Source: a virus
Direction: 5' to 3' (one strand)
DNA length: 28,092 bases
Virus record (IMG/VR): IMGVR_UViG_3300003323_000433
Span: 1 to 28,092 of that record
The translations under genes were made by a program, and so were the position numbers. The notes below the pieces were generated by a model. The model had not been told where the DNA came from, ran no database searches, and saw nothing but the letters and a program-made list of their open reading frames with translations. Positions 7,345 to 16,528 of this stretch are shown piece by piece. How positions within the stretch are numbered: the stretch's first letter is position 1; every line of letters starts with the position of its first letter.

Positions 7345-9069
7345 ATGGCTACTCCTTTTGATGAAGTGACCTTTGATCAGCCTGCACAAGAGCAGCCTTC
7401 CATCAACGCAGATGATCTTAATTCTACTTTCCAATCCTTGGTGAATGGAAATAACAGTGCATTCATTCCTCCTTCTACTCCTAGTAATAAACCACAGCAG
7501 GTACAAGGAGGTACGCAGGCTGGTGTAGATAGAGTTAATCAAGATACTGGAAATACCGGGGTAGTTGCTTATAGAGATGAAAAAGGGCAAGCAGTTCTTA
7601 CGAATGTAGCTAAGAATCCTATTACTGGACAAGATCAGCCAATTCTTCTTAATAAGCAGGCTCCTGGCCAGCAACGAGGGCCTGACACGCCTAATGCAAT
7701 CTTCCAGGCTATCGCTCAATTGAGGAAAACAAATGATATTGCTGCCGCTCGTGGAATCTATGAGAATTTGCAACAAACTCTTGCGCAAGAACAAGCAAGA
7801 TTAACGACAGAAGCTTTTACTTTTGCCGAGAATAAACTCAATCTCCCTCAGCTTCAAAAACAACTTGAACTCAGCAGACAAACGGATCAAGCTTCAATTG
7901 GCTGGTATCCAGGTATTGGTGATTCTCCAATTACCCAAAAGATCAGCGCACAAATTGCGCAAGCTAGGGCTTTTGCAGATAACGAAGCAAAAAATTATCT
8001 TTCGCAAAATTCTTCCTGGACTTCTTTGATTGCAGCTCAAAAGAGTTCTGATCTAGAATTCAAGCGAATTGAGAATATTGACAATCAAGTGCAACAGAAA
8101 CTCTTGACGCAACAGCTTACTCAAGAGAATATGCAATTAAGAAGTCAAGAAAGGCAGCAAGAAAAACAGGAAAACCAAAAGGATGCTCTTCTTCGCACCT
8201 ACGATCAACTAACTGCTGAACAGATTGCACGGATTCAATTCCTTAATCAAGCTGATTTTTCTGGTCTTTCTTCCATTACAGATGAAGATACCAGAAAGAT
8301 GAAGACTGCTGCCCTTGCTATCGGACTTGGAAAAAATAAAAATAAAGATTATCAAGCTGCAATCAATGCAGAAGGAAATCAGCAACTTCTTGTGCAATCC
8401 TTGCAAGGTAATGATTATGCAAGGAAGATTCTGATCGCTAATGAATCCACTGCAACTGGTATTGATCCCACTCAAGTAGATCAACAACTGAAAGCACTTC
8501 AGCAAGCTCTGTATGATCCTAAGATGGTTTCAGAAGTTCTGCAAGCTCGTTATGCAGGTGATCCCAAGAAAGCTAAGGAACTTGAGACTGAGCTTAAAAT
8601 GAACATGAAGTCCTTTGATCCAAATAAAAAATTGGATGCTGGAAATCAAAGAATGTCTATGCTTTTTGAATGGGCGCAAGGACAGAAGAACGCCAAGTTC
8701 ATGAATGATGTCGGTTCATGGAATACAACTGATCCTGAACTTCTTGCTGCAATTGATAAGAGTAGGAAAGTCACTGGAACAGCATCTCTTGAGAATATCA
8801 TTCCTGCATATGTAGGAAATGCCGAAGGACCAGAATTCCTTCAAAAGCTCACAAATCTTAAAGGTCTTGCAGAAGCTGCTGCTTTAAAGCAGAAAAATTC
8901 TGTCTTTGGTGCACCTGATTATATGAGAGCGAGAGCAATCATCGATCAGCATGCTATTGGAAGTACAGTAGTTGGTCGCTATATTCAACAATTTAAGAAG
9001 AACTTTGCAGCTGCTATTGATCCTCTTAATCTCAGTGGCCAAATCACCTATCAACCTGGTGAGGAATAA
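7345..9069 (+). CDS. Gln-rich helical putative ejection protein (574 aa)
   Basis: The 574 residues begin with a disordered, Gln/Pro/Asn-rich segment (about 1-110). A long, probably coiled-coil stretch follows (about 120-320) with many Gln, Glu and Lys, such as QLTQENMQLRSQERQQEKQ, and then a mainly helical C-terminal half. No enzyme motif or membrane helix stands out. It sits between the 300-residue and 1805-residue genes with an AAGGAAAAAC ribosome site, matching the middle member of a three-protein ejection set as in T7 (gp15) or P22-like phages. Sequence similarity to those proteins is not evident by eye, so the role is inferred from order and composition. Confidence 0.65.
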   Translation: MATPFDEVTFDQPAQEQPSINADDLNSTFQSLVNGNNSAFIPPSTPSNKPQQVQGGTQAGVDRVNQDTGNTGVVAYRDEKGQAVLTNVAKNPITGQDQPILLNKQAPGQQRGPDTPNAIFQAIAQLRKTNDIAAARGIYENLQQTLAQEQARLTTEAFTFAENKLNLPQLQKQLELSRQTDQASIGWYPGIGDSPITQKISAQIAQARAFADNEAKNYLSQNSSWTSLIAAQKSSDLEFKRIENIDNQVQQKLLTQQLTQENMQLRSQERQQEKQENQKDALLRTYDQLTAEQIARIQFLNQADFSGLSSITDEDTRKMKTAALAIGLGKNKNKDYQAAINAEGNQQLLVQSLQGNDYARKILIANESTATGIDPTQVDQQLKALQQALYDPKMVSEVLQARYAGDPKKAKELETELKMNMKSFDPNKKLDAGNQRMSMLFEWAQGQKNAKFMNDVGSWNTTDPELLAAIDKSRKVTGTASLENIIPAYVGNAEGPEFLQKLTNLKGLAEAAALKQKNSVFGAPDYMRARAIIDQHAIGSTVVGRYIQQFKKNFAAAIDPLNLSGQITYQPGEE

Positions 9070-9073
9070 TTAA

Positions 9074-12000
9074 ATGGATAATCCCTTTAATACTACAACT
9101 CAAGCTGATGAAGTGCCTACGCAAAGTACTGATGTAAGCACCGGGAATCCTTTTGATACTCAACTCAATGACAATGTTCACCGTTATGCAGTTGATCCTA
9201 TCGGCGCAGCAGCTTCTGATGTTGTCGGCGGTGCTGTGGCTACTGTCACTGATATTGGTACTTCTTTGTGGAATTCTCTTCCTCTTACGCCAAATGTCTC
9301 CACTCAGGATGTTCTCTCACGTGTCAGCTCTGATGCGCTCAGAGTCTACAATGAAAACCCTGATACGATTAATACTCTTAGTTTTATTGGCGGCATGCTT
9401 CTTCCCATGAGTTTGGCTACTAAAGGAATGGGCGCAATGCGCGCAGGAATTAAAGGAGTCAATTGGTTCTCGGCTGCTGGCAGGGAAGCTGATCTTGCAC
9501 GAGTTGCAACTCTCTTTGATCAAGCGGCTGAATCGACTGCTGAATATCGTAATCTGACAAGAAGTATCTATGCAAAGACTGCTGTTAATCAAGCAATTGA
9601 TGCAGTAGCCGCAGAAGCTGCTTTTGTCGCCATGTATAATGCACATCCGTACATGGAAGATTATCTGAAAGACCCTGTGCAGAACTTCACATTGTCTGCT
9701 CTAATTGGCGGAGGTTTAGGAGCCGGTGTTGGCGCTATTGCAGATCGCTTTGTTCTTAAGGATATCACTGGTTCTGTAGCTGAAACTGCGTTCAATTCTG
9801 TTAATGAAGCCATGCGGGCTATTACGCCTGACATGACGAATGCAGTTAAACTACAATCCTACGATCTTAATGTAAAGAATCTGCAAGATGTAATTGATGC
9901 AAGAAAGGAACTTGGTAAAGATAAATTCAATGATTTGACCTATCAGATTGCTGATCAAGTTCAGAATTCTATCAAAGCAGAACAGGCTAAACTCTTTGAT
10001 GAAATGGTTTCTCCTGGTATCAAAGCTCTTCCTAAGGAAGAACGTGATGTTATCATGCAGAAAATTATTCAATCCCCAGAGATGTTTGGAGCGGATAATT
10101 TTAGACTCTTGACTGACAAAGAGATTACAGCTTCCGGTGTCGTTAAGCCTCCTAAGAATCAGCTCGAAGCGCAACCCTCTTTTGTAAGTAATACAAGCAG
10201 CAAAGGTCCAACTGTTCCTGTTCCTAAAGATGCTGTTTATTACCCTGAACTTGGTCTTTATGGAACTAAACAGGATGCAGTGCATTATGCAGGGGCTTCA
10301 GTTTTTGGAAAGACTAAAGAACAGCTCGCGAAGGAACTTCCCTTCAATTATGGAAAGATTCCAAACTATGATTCTAATCTTGAGTTGCTAGCAAAGGGCA
10401 GTGCTGACGCACAGGCTGAACAAATTGCAGCTTGGGAACGCGTTAAGCAGATGAGTGTCAAGGAACTATCTAAGCTTAATATCAGTGAAACTGACGCCGT
10501 TCTTCAGAATGCTGTTCTTCATCGTCTTCTGACTGACCCTGAAGCAGCAGGACTGGCTGTCAGAGTCTCCGATAATTCACCTGTCCTCAAGAAGATTATC
10601 GAAACGCATACTGAAAGGCTTGTTCAAGACGGAAAGCTTAGTGCAAGTGAAGTGGCTGCTTCTGGGCCTGACGCTGCTTACATGAACAAGGTAAGAAGTT
10701 TCACAGACGGGGACAAGATTAACACTTTCCGTCCTTCTGATCCTGATGCGTTGGACCAAATTAATCGCTGGGTTGCTGGAGGTGGTGTACAAGAACTTAG
10801 GAAAGCATCTGTAGATTATTTCGCAATTAAATATGGTGGTTATGCGAAGTCGGGTGCAAGTACTGTTGCAGCTAAAAATTTTGCTAAGCTTTATGAAGCT
10901 CCTGAATCGATTGCATTAAGAAATAAATATAGAGAACTTGCCGATGCTGGCGGGAATGTATATCTATATCGTGGCTGGAAAACAAATGATATCAAGGGGC
11001 ATGCTCCTGTAGAAAGTTATTCTGCTACCCCAGAAAAGGCTAAACAGTTCGGTCACGTTAAACTCTATAAAGTAAATGTAGATGATATCATCGCAGGTTT
11101 CAAAGACGTAGGACCTGGAGAAAATAATGCTGAGATTCTTGTAAGAGCTGGAGCAAGGCCTGTTGAAGCTCATTTGGATGCTAAAGGTCTTTTGGCTTTC
11201 AAGAAAGCGCAGCAGCAAGAAGCAGGGAAGATTACAACCACTACAACTACGACAATCAGTGCTGATTCTGCAGGAACTAGCCTTGTTGATGCTCAAGGTC
11301 TTTCTAAAATCTACATCGCAAATAAGCAAGATGCAATTGATTCTCTTCTGAATCAAGGCATGCCTATTCAAAGCATTGCACTTAAAACTAACACTGACCC
11401 CGATGTTGTTAACGCCTGGGCTCATGCAAGGCAGAATGTAGATTCCTTGGAATCTCTCATTCCTCCGAATCAAAGTCCTATTTCTTTCCTTAACAAAATC
11501 AAGAGCTACGATGACATTGACAATGTCTTGAAAAGCAGCAATCAGCCTATCGTAATGAGCGGTAATCTCCGGAAGAATGCTGCTTATGTTGACAATCACG
11601 TTGCTCTTGACAAGCATGAGATGAGGAGTTTGAATAGAGAATTCCTTTATAGGACTATGCTCAGTTCAAACAACAGTGCAGTGCAAGCGATGGCTGATGC
11701 TTTTTACTCACCTGAAGGCTTCGGCCCAGCTCTTGATGTAATCGCCGCAAAACTTGGTAAAGTGAATAATGAGCTTGCTGGCAATGGGTTTATCAATTCC
11801 TTTGACTTTTTCGCCAGGAACATGGCTGAAGTCGGTCCTGCCACATCAGCTATTGGAAAACAGATTCAAAACATTGCGAACGGATACATCAAGCAAGTTG
11901 TAGCTCCTATCGAGAATGCAATGGTAGCAGTTCAGAAGGACCCTGCTGCGCTTGTCGAATTCTCAGTCTTTCATAATCTTAACGCTTCTTTGAAAGGTTG

Positions 12001-14491
12001 GAGAGGTTTTGATAAAGATGGCTATCTTGTTCAGAAAGTAGAGAAGCAACTCGAAGATGGAACTACTGGGCAAGTCCTTGAGCGAGTTAAATATCAAGGT
12101 AATGATTACAAAGTTGTTACCCAAGAAGCAAGGGACTTGATCCAAGCAATTCAGGATCAATCTGCAGGACTTCGTGATCTTTCTAACACACTAAGAAAAG
12201 CAACTGGTGCACCTGATATTTCTGATATCGGTCTGTGGATTCCTTCGTTTAATCCTGTAGATAAGTTCATTGCTTATGTACATGATACTGTCACAGATAC
12301 AACGAAACTCCTTTGGGGTAAGACAGAGGCTGAACTCGATAATTCTGTAAAAGCTTATCACGGTTATCTAAAAGAGACTGGACAAGCTGATACGGTCAGA
12401 ATCATTAGCAATAAAACTGAACAAGCTAACTGGAATATTCTAAATGGACGACTTGACCCTATCAACATGGAACGAGCCGATATCGGCTTACAGAAGACTG
12501 GTTCAAGCGCAGCTGCAATTGTTAAGCCTGACATTAAGCTTCTGGGAGAGATCGCTGCTGGCTATGAACACTACATTACTGCGCAAGTAAGGAATCTCGC
12601 CGACATTAATATGCATGAGATTACTGAGGGACTTCAAAGAATCTCAGCCTACAATAAGAGGAACTTCACCAGCCAACCTCTTAGTGATGTTAAGAAAGCT
12701 ATCCAGCAACCGAAAGATGCTGCGGCAATTATGCGCAATGTCTTGCTCGGTTCTCCCAATCTAGGAGAATACGCAGGATGGCAGTGGCTTAATAAAGGAT
12801 TTGAAACAACCATTGCTGTCGCTGTAAATTCTCTTAACCAAGTTTGGAATTCCACTGTTAAACCTATCACCAAAGGAATCTTTGGAGGAAAGAAGGAACT
12901 TGATCTTGCAGGGATTAAGAAGATTGACTTTGAAGAATTTACGAAAGAACTTAATTCCAGAGGAATTCAGCATCCTTTCCAGGATTTCGATAGGGCTGCT
13001 GCAGAGAAACTAGGATTCTTCAATCTCGAAGCAAATCCTGATACTTCCAAGCGAGTGATCTTTGCTTCCAATGCTCTCGCTGCAACTATGGCTTTGCGCT
13101 TTGCAGAACTTGCTCAGCCTCTTGTGAACGCAATGTCCTTGCCTATTCTTACCGGGCTGGCAATTGCACAGAAAATGCCTGACACTTTTATGGGAGTACA
13201 AAAAGCTACTACAAAAGCTTGGCCTTCACAAATTATGTATGAAGGCGTCAGGGCTATGCATTCTCCTATGTTTGCTGATCTGAATACTAAATGGGAGAAA
13301 CTCGGTTATTTCTCTCCTATGGTGTCGGAAGCTACGAACGTGATGAGGGCAACTAGGAGATTTGAACCTGGGCTTATCTCTAAGGTGGAGAATGCTCTCG
13401 ATAGCAATATTGTAAAGACAATGAGCAAGCCTTCAGACTATGCAGAATCTCTTACTAGAAAAGCTGCAATGAATACTGGGGCTGTGCTTGCCAAGCGGCT
13501 TTATCCTGAACTCGATGATGCAGGAATTACCATCTTTGCTCGTGATTTCATGGATAAAGCTATCGGTAATTTCCATGCGTCTCAGCGTCCAGTGATGTTC
13601 CAAGGAACGCTTGGTGTTGGCCTAGGTCTCTTTCAGACGTACATGCTAACCCTTGCGCAATCTGTATACAGGCATCTTGAGCTAAAGAATTACAAAGCTC
13701 TCGGAAAAGCAATGCTTGCTCAGAGTACCTTGTTCGGTGCTAAGAGCATGCCTGGATTCAATTTTGTATCAGAAGCTATTGGCGATCATTTCTCAGATGA
13801 TAATGTTGATCTCACTACTGGAACTTACAGAGCGCTGCCTAACAAATTAGCTGATCTTACTCTGTATGGACTTCCAAGTAATCTCGGCCCTAGCTTTACT
13901 TCACGTGGAGGAGTAGACTTCAGGCCTCCTAATTTCACTGCATTGCAATTCCTTGCGCAAACTTATGGTCTGTTGGATAATACTTATAAGGCAGTGAAAC
14001 TTGAGAACGAGAATGTCGGCAGGGCTTTCTTACAAGCTCTCTCACTTCAAAGTATGAGCCGTCCTCTAGCAAGAACTTCTGAACTTGCAACTGGATATTC
14101 TCTTACACAGAAAGGAGATACCGTCCAAATTCCTGAAGAGGTGTGGAGCTATCAGGGTGTTGCTGCGAGATTATTAGCAACGCGGCCTGTAGAGGAACAA
14201 AAATTGCGCGATGAGATGCATCTGAATAGTTTCTATGGAGCTCTTGACAGAGATCATCGTGAAGAAGTGATGAACAAAGTAAGGACTGCTATTCGTTCAG
14301 GCACTTTGGATGATTCAAAGCTTAGCACTTATGCAGAAGAATACTTCAGGAAAGGCGGAAGTCCTAGTGGATGGAGAAGTGCAATTAATAGCGCAGTAGC
14401 TAGAACGGATGCGCCTGGACAGGATGCTCTAATTCAGAAACTGCGCCCAGACAATCCTGTCAATTTTATGATTGATTCTCTGGAGAGATAG
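9074..14491 (+). CDS. Giant internal/ejection protein with ADP-ribosyltransferase-like domain (1805 aa)
   Basis: At 1805 residues this is the largest gene and the last of the plus-strand block. Ala/Gly-rich segments (about 40-130 and 200-230) may interact with membranes. Residues about 560-705 look like an ADP-ribosyltransferase fold: helices, then VYLYRGW with Arg633, then ESYSATPEKAKQFG with Ser648/Ser650, then NNAEILV with Glu687. This is the R-S-E order of the family; the residue two before Glu687 is Asn, not Glu or Gln. A seven-Thr stretch (721-727) follows as a linker. The C-terminal region contains ASQRPVMFQGTLGVGLGLFQ followed by TYMLTLAQ, a pattern I know from very large virion proteins of other podoviruses. 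No lytic transglycosylase motif was seen. GAGGAATAAT precedes the start. The protein probably enters the host with the DNA, and the enzyme domain could then modify a host target; both points are inference. Confidence 0.75.
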   Translation: MDNPFNTTTQADEVPTQSTDVSTGNPFDTQLNDNVHRYAVDPIGAAASDVVGGAVATVTDIGTSLWNSLPLTPNVSTQDVLSRVSSDALRVYNENPDTINTLSFIGGMLLPMSLATKGMGAMRAGIKGVNWFSAAGREADLARVATLFDQAAESTAEYRNLTRSIYAKTAVNQAIDAVAAEAAFVAMYNAHPYMEDYLKDPVQNFTLSALIGGGLGAGVGAIADRFVLKDITGSVAETAFNSVNEAMRAITPDMTNAVKLQSYDLNVKNLQDVIDARKELGKDKFNDLTYQIADQVQNSIKAEQAKLFDEMVSPGIKALPKEERDVIMQKIIQSPEMFGADNFRLLTDKEITASGVVKPPKNQLEAQPSFVSNTSSKGPTVPVPKDAVYYPELGLYGTKQDAVHYAGASVFGKTKEQLAKELPFNYGKIPNYDSNLELLAKGSADAQAEQIAAWERVKQMSVKELSKLNISETDAVLQNAVLHRLLTDPEAAGLAVRVSDNSPVLKKIIETHTERLVQDGKLSASEVAASGPDAAYMNKVRSFTDGDKINTFRPSDPDALDQINRWVAGGGVQELRKASVDYFAIKYGGYAKSGASTVAAKNFAKLYEAPESIALRNKYRELADAGGNVYLYRGWKTNDIKGHAPVESYSATPEKAKQFGHVKLYKVNVDDIIAGFKDVGPGENNAEILVRAGARPVEAHLDAKGLLAFKKAQQQEAGKITTTTTTTISADSAGTSLVDAQGLSKIYIANKQDAIDSLLNQGMPIQSIALKTNTDPDVVNAWAHARQNVDSLESLIPPNQSPISFLNKIKSYDDIDNVLKSSNQPIVMSGNLRKNAAYVDNHVALDKHEMRSLNREFLYRTMLSSNNSAVQAMADAFYSPEGFGPALDVIAAKLGKVNNELAGNGFINSFDFFARNMAEVGPATSAIGKQIQNIANGYIKQVVAPIENAMVAVQKDPAALVEFSVFHNLNASLKGWRGFDKDGYLVQKVEKQLEDGTTGQVLERVKYQGNDYKVVTQEARDLIQAIQDQSAGLRDLSNTLRKATGAPDISDIGLWIPSFNPVDKFIAYVHDTVTDTTKLLWGKTEAELDNSVKAYHGYLKETGQADTVRIISNKTEQANWNILNGRLDPINMERADIGLQKTGSSAAAIVKPDIKLLGEIAAGYEHYITAQVRNLADINMHEITEGLQRISAYNKRNFTSQPLSDVKKAIQQPKDAAAIMRNVLLGSPNLGEYAGWQWLNKGFETTIAVAVNSLNQVWNSTVKPITKGIFGGKKELDLAGIKKIDFEEFTKELNSRGIQHPFQDFDRAAAEKLGFFNLEANPDTSKRVIFASNALAATMALRFAELAQPLVNAMSLPILTGLAIAQKMPDTFMGVQKATTKAWPSQIMYEGVRAMHSPMFADLNTKWEKLGYFSPMVSEATNVMRATRRFEPGLISKVENALDSNIVKTMSKPSDYAESLTRKAAMNTGAVLAKRLYPELDDAGITIFARDFMDKAIGNFHASQRPVMFQGTLGVGLGLFQTYMLTLAQSVYRHLELKNYKALGKAMLAQSTLFGAKSMPGFNFVSEAIGDHFSDDNVDLTTGTYRALPNKLADLTLYGLPSNLGPSFTSRGGVDFRPPNFTALQFLAQTYGLLDNTYKAVKLENENVGRAFLQALSLQSMSRPLARTSELATGYSLTQKGDTVQIPEEVWSYQGVAARLLATRPVEEQKLRDEMHLNSFYGALDRDHREEVMNKVRTAIRSGTLDDSKLSTYAEEYFRKGGSPSGWRSAINSAVARTDAPGQDALIQKLRPDNPVNFMIDSLER

Positions 14492-14521
14492 AGATATTCT
14501 AGGAAGAAGAGATAATAGACG

Positions 14522-14562
14522 AAAAAAGGCCCCTCAGATCGCTCTTTGGGGCTTTCTTTTTT
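14522..14562. terminator. Bidirectional intrinsic terminator between convergent operons
   Basis: A stem built from AAGGCCCC and GGGGCTTT (four G-C pairs, one C-G, one G-U, two A-U) encloses a 14-base loop and is followed on the plus strand by TTTCTTTTTT. On the minus strand the same hairpin has one A-C mismatch and is followed by GCCTTTTTTC, so it can also stop leftward transcription, less perfectly. It lies 30 bases after the last plus-strand gene and about 50 bases from the last minus-strand gene. The remainder of the 122-base gap (14492-14613) shows no gene. Confidence 0.88.
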
Positions 14563-14613
14563 GGGAGGAATGGTAACGGCAACTCGGAAATTTTTGATCG
14601 CTTGCAGGGTTGT

Positions 14614-14964
14614 TTAAGCGGTTTTGAGGGGCCTTGACGGGCTCTTTTTTGTTCCTTCTAACTTCAACTTTGTTTTATCTCTATTAAATTCTGCAATATC
14701 TTCAGCTAGGTCTCTTGCTTCTGCTGCAAGATTACGAAGTCTTTTTGTTATCTTTCCTGTTTTTTCTTGATCATAATCATCCAATTCCTTCCAGTGTTCA
14801 TTGCGCATATCGCTAGCTACCAAACGAGCACAAGTGTCTAAATTTCCTGCATAGCCTTTAACTGTAAATTGCGCAAAAGCTAAGTGCCTGCTTCTGTCTT
14901 GGTTAAAGTTTCCTATCCTTCCTGCATTGTGATGGTTAGGATTTGTCTTGCTCCTTTTAATCAT
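14614..14964 (-). CDS. Hypothetical protein (116 aa), last gene of minus operon
   Basis: The product is a highly charged protein of 116 residues. The N-terminus is basic and His/Asn-rich (KRSKTNPNHHNAGR), a helix rich in Ala, Glu and Leu follows at about 70-95 (ITKRLRNLAAEARDLAEDIAEF), and the tail is Lys-rich. I recognise no family. A nucleic-acid-binding role would fit the charge but is not shown. The start codon overlaps the stop of the upstream gene as ATGA, which supports it as a real, co-translated gene, and its stop lies close to the convergent terminator. Confidence 0.62.
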   Translation of the reverse strand: MIKRSKTNPNHHNAGRIGNFNQDRSRHLAFAQFTVKGYAGNLDTCARLVASDMRNEHWKELDDYDQEKTGKITKRLRNLAAEARDLAEDIAEFNRDKTKLKLEGTKKSPSRPLKTA

Positions 14965-15221
14965 TCTTCTATCTCCTTATTGAAATTTCTCTTTAAACTT
15001 ATGTTGTCTCTAATGTACGCCCTACACCAAGCATCTACTTCTTTTGCTACTTTGATGTATTCATCTGAAGGGTCTTTAGTAATTTCTTGCCCTGGCCTAT
15101 AGACTCTCCAAATTTTATCTCTTAGTTCTTTTGGAAGTGTATACCAATGCATAGGACAACCCCAGAATTTAGGAGCGATTACTCTTTTGCATCCTGGGAA
15201 ATGACAAGTATGAGCTTGCAT
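14961..15221 (-). CDS. Small zinc-binding-like phage protein (86 aa)
   Basis: The N-terminus holds Cys6, Cys11, Cys22 and His25 (CHFPGC, then GCPMHW), a plausible single zinc site. The next segment, LPKELRDKIWRVYRPGQE, is a pattern I associate with a widespread family of small phage proteins of unknown function. The C-terminal half is helical and charged. GAGGTAAA lies just before the ATG, within the end of the upstream gene. The protein may bind nucleic acid or protein partners through the zinc module; no enzymatic residues are visible. Confidence 0.72.
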   Translation of the reverse strand: MQAHTCHFPGCKRVIAPKFWGCPMHWYTLPKELRDKIWRVYRPGQEITKDPSDEYIKVAKEVDAWCRAYIRDNISLKRNFNKEIEE

Positions 15222-15222
15222 T

Positions 15223-15510
15223 TTACCTCTTAAAGATAGAAGGATCAGGGGTCAAACCAAATAACTCAATGTGCGCTTTAGTAAGCGCGAATCTATCTTT
15301 AGCCACCTCCTGAAAACTAACTGTCTTCTGCATGAAGCCTAGAATCCAAAACTCCCACCGAAGACCAATATTATTTTGTCTAACTCCCGTGAATTCAATC
15401 TTCTCCAGTTCCGCAACATCCATGAAATCTGGATGATTAGGGCGCTTAAAAGATTCTGTTTGTTGCTTTCCCGGAGAGACAATAATTGGATTGTTCTTTG
15501 CGTCAGTCAT
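15223..15510 (-). CDS. Hypothetical protein (95 aa)
   Basis: The 95-residue product has an unstructured first third (NNPIIVSPGKQQTESFKRPNHP) and a more ordered part containing LRWEFWILGF and two short helices. There is no membrane segment of full length and no motif I recognise. Its start overlaps the stop of the DHH phosphoesterase gene as ATGA, so the two are likely translationally coupled. A role as an accessory to that enzyme is possible, but only position suggests it. Confidence 0.6.
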   Translation of the reverse strand: MTDAKNNPIIVSPGKQQTESFKRPNHPDFMDVAELEKIEFTGVRQNNIGLRWEFWILGFMQKTVSFQEVAKDRFALTKAHIELFGLTPDPSIFKR

Positions 15511-16502
15511 CAGAACCTCGCCAATTCATGATCTCGGGGAACAGAGAATCCTGCAGCATGCTTATGGCCGCCACCTCCAAAGAGCTTAGCAATCTCTGAG
15601 ACATCAGGACCGCCTTCGATACTGCGCAAGCTAAAGATTCGCTTTTCAGCAGTATCGTAGTAGGTAACAGCTGCCATGCCAGCAACTTCAGTAGCCATGA
15701 TATGGCCCGCATCCGAAGTCCACATATAAGGACAATTCAAGCAAGGCATGATCCAAAACACGGCTGAATCTTGTGGATGTTCAATGATAATTTGACGCTT
15801 AGCGACTTTTATAAGTTCCCTGATATCCTTGAAGTGCTTTCGCTCGATAGCCATTCCACCTTCTGCCAGTTGCAGAGTAGAAGTCTCAAGCATCAGTTTG
15901 TCCCAATTCTCGAAAGTGTATTCATAACTAAAAACATTAGCCTGAATCTCACGAGTAAGAGCCAGCTTAAATTTCCAAAGATCGCGATCTTGAATATGAC
16001 CTAGGAGAGTAGGAGGCGAAAAATAATCAAAATCAGTTGGTTTGATGTCAAGAATCAAGCAAATTTTGTTATCTTCAGGATACTCCCAACGTGTGTTGAA
16101 AAGAAAATCCCAAGCAAGCATTGCTCCACTACGTTCAAGGTCTGTGTAAGCGATAAATTTCTTGTGTTCTTTAAGAGGCCCAAGATCTTCAATTGCGGTC
16201 TTATGATGATCGATGAGATAAATACCTCGACTTCTCTCAAGCATCTGTTCAACAATCTCGCGCTTGTAAGAGAAGTCAACAAGATAGATAATCCTGTCAT
16301 CGATATCTACTGAACCATTCAGGATATCTTCCCCATAAACTCCGGGATGATAATCATAGGCAATTTCTGTTCTATTTTCCGAATGATGAAAACACCATGC
16401 AGCAGAGAATCCATCTGCGCAATTACCATGATAGATAACCAGAGGGCGCTTGTATTGAGAGAGTTCAAGATTATTGCCATTAAAGAGATTTTCAAGACTC
16501 AT
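15510..16502 (-). CDS. DHH-family phosphoesterase
   Basis: The 330-residue protein has the full layout of a DHH/DHHA1 enzyme. Near the N-terminus VIYHGNCADGFSAAW carries the first metal-binding set (His25, Asn27, Asp30), VDFS gives Asp76, and YLIDHHKT gives the signature Asp98-His99-His100. The C-terminal GGGGHKHAAGF (309-319) is the DHHA1 substrate-binding loop. Family members are Mn-dependent phosphodiesterases such as RecJ exonuclease, nano-RNases and cyclic-dinucleotide hydrolases. The length and lack of extra domains are closer to the small oligonucleotide or cyclic-dinucleotide hydrolases than to RecJ. In this operon it could degrade short oligonucleotides or a host signal nucleotide. 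AGGAGCAAATA precedes the ATG. Confidence 0.9.
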   Translation of the reverse strand: MSLENLFNGNNLELSQYKRPLVIYHGNCADGFSAAWCFHHSENRTEIAYDYHPGVYGEDILNGSVDIDDRIIYLVDFSYKREIVEQMLERSRGIYLIDHHKTAIEDLGPLKEHKKFIAYTDLERSGAMLAWDFLFNTRWEYPEDNKICLILDIKPTDFDYFSPPTLLGHIQDRDLWKFKLALTREIQANVFSYEYTFENWDKLMLETSTLQLAEGGMAIERKHFKDIRELIKVAKRQIIIEHPQDSAVFWIMPCLNCPYMWTSDAGHIMATEVAGMAAVTYYDTAEKRIFSLRSIEGGPDVSEIAKLFGGGGHKHAAGFSVPRDHELARF

Positions 16503-16528
16503 TATTTGCTCCTAATTAAAAGAAAAAA

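Noticed and set aside
9317-12973. Long open frames on the minus strand inside the 1805-residue gene.
   Set aside because: They lack ribosome sites and coherent protein features, and the plus-strand frame has clear conserved segments throughout.
14563-14660. A second hairpin (GAGGGGCC...GGGCTCTTTTTT) near the end of the 116-residue gene as a further terminator.
   Set aside because: The arms pair only with bulges, so the stem is weak compared with the one at 14522-14562.
7791-14876. The palindrome TTGCGCAA occurs five times (7791, 7955, 13653, 13953, 14869).
   Set aside because: Four copies encode Leu-Ala-Gln or Ile-Ala-Gln in Gln/Ala-rich proteins, and the fifth lies in a coding region too. 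Codon choice explains them better than a binding site.
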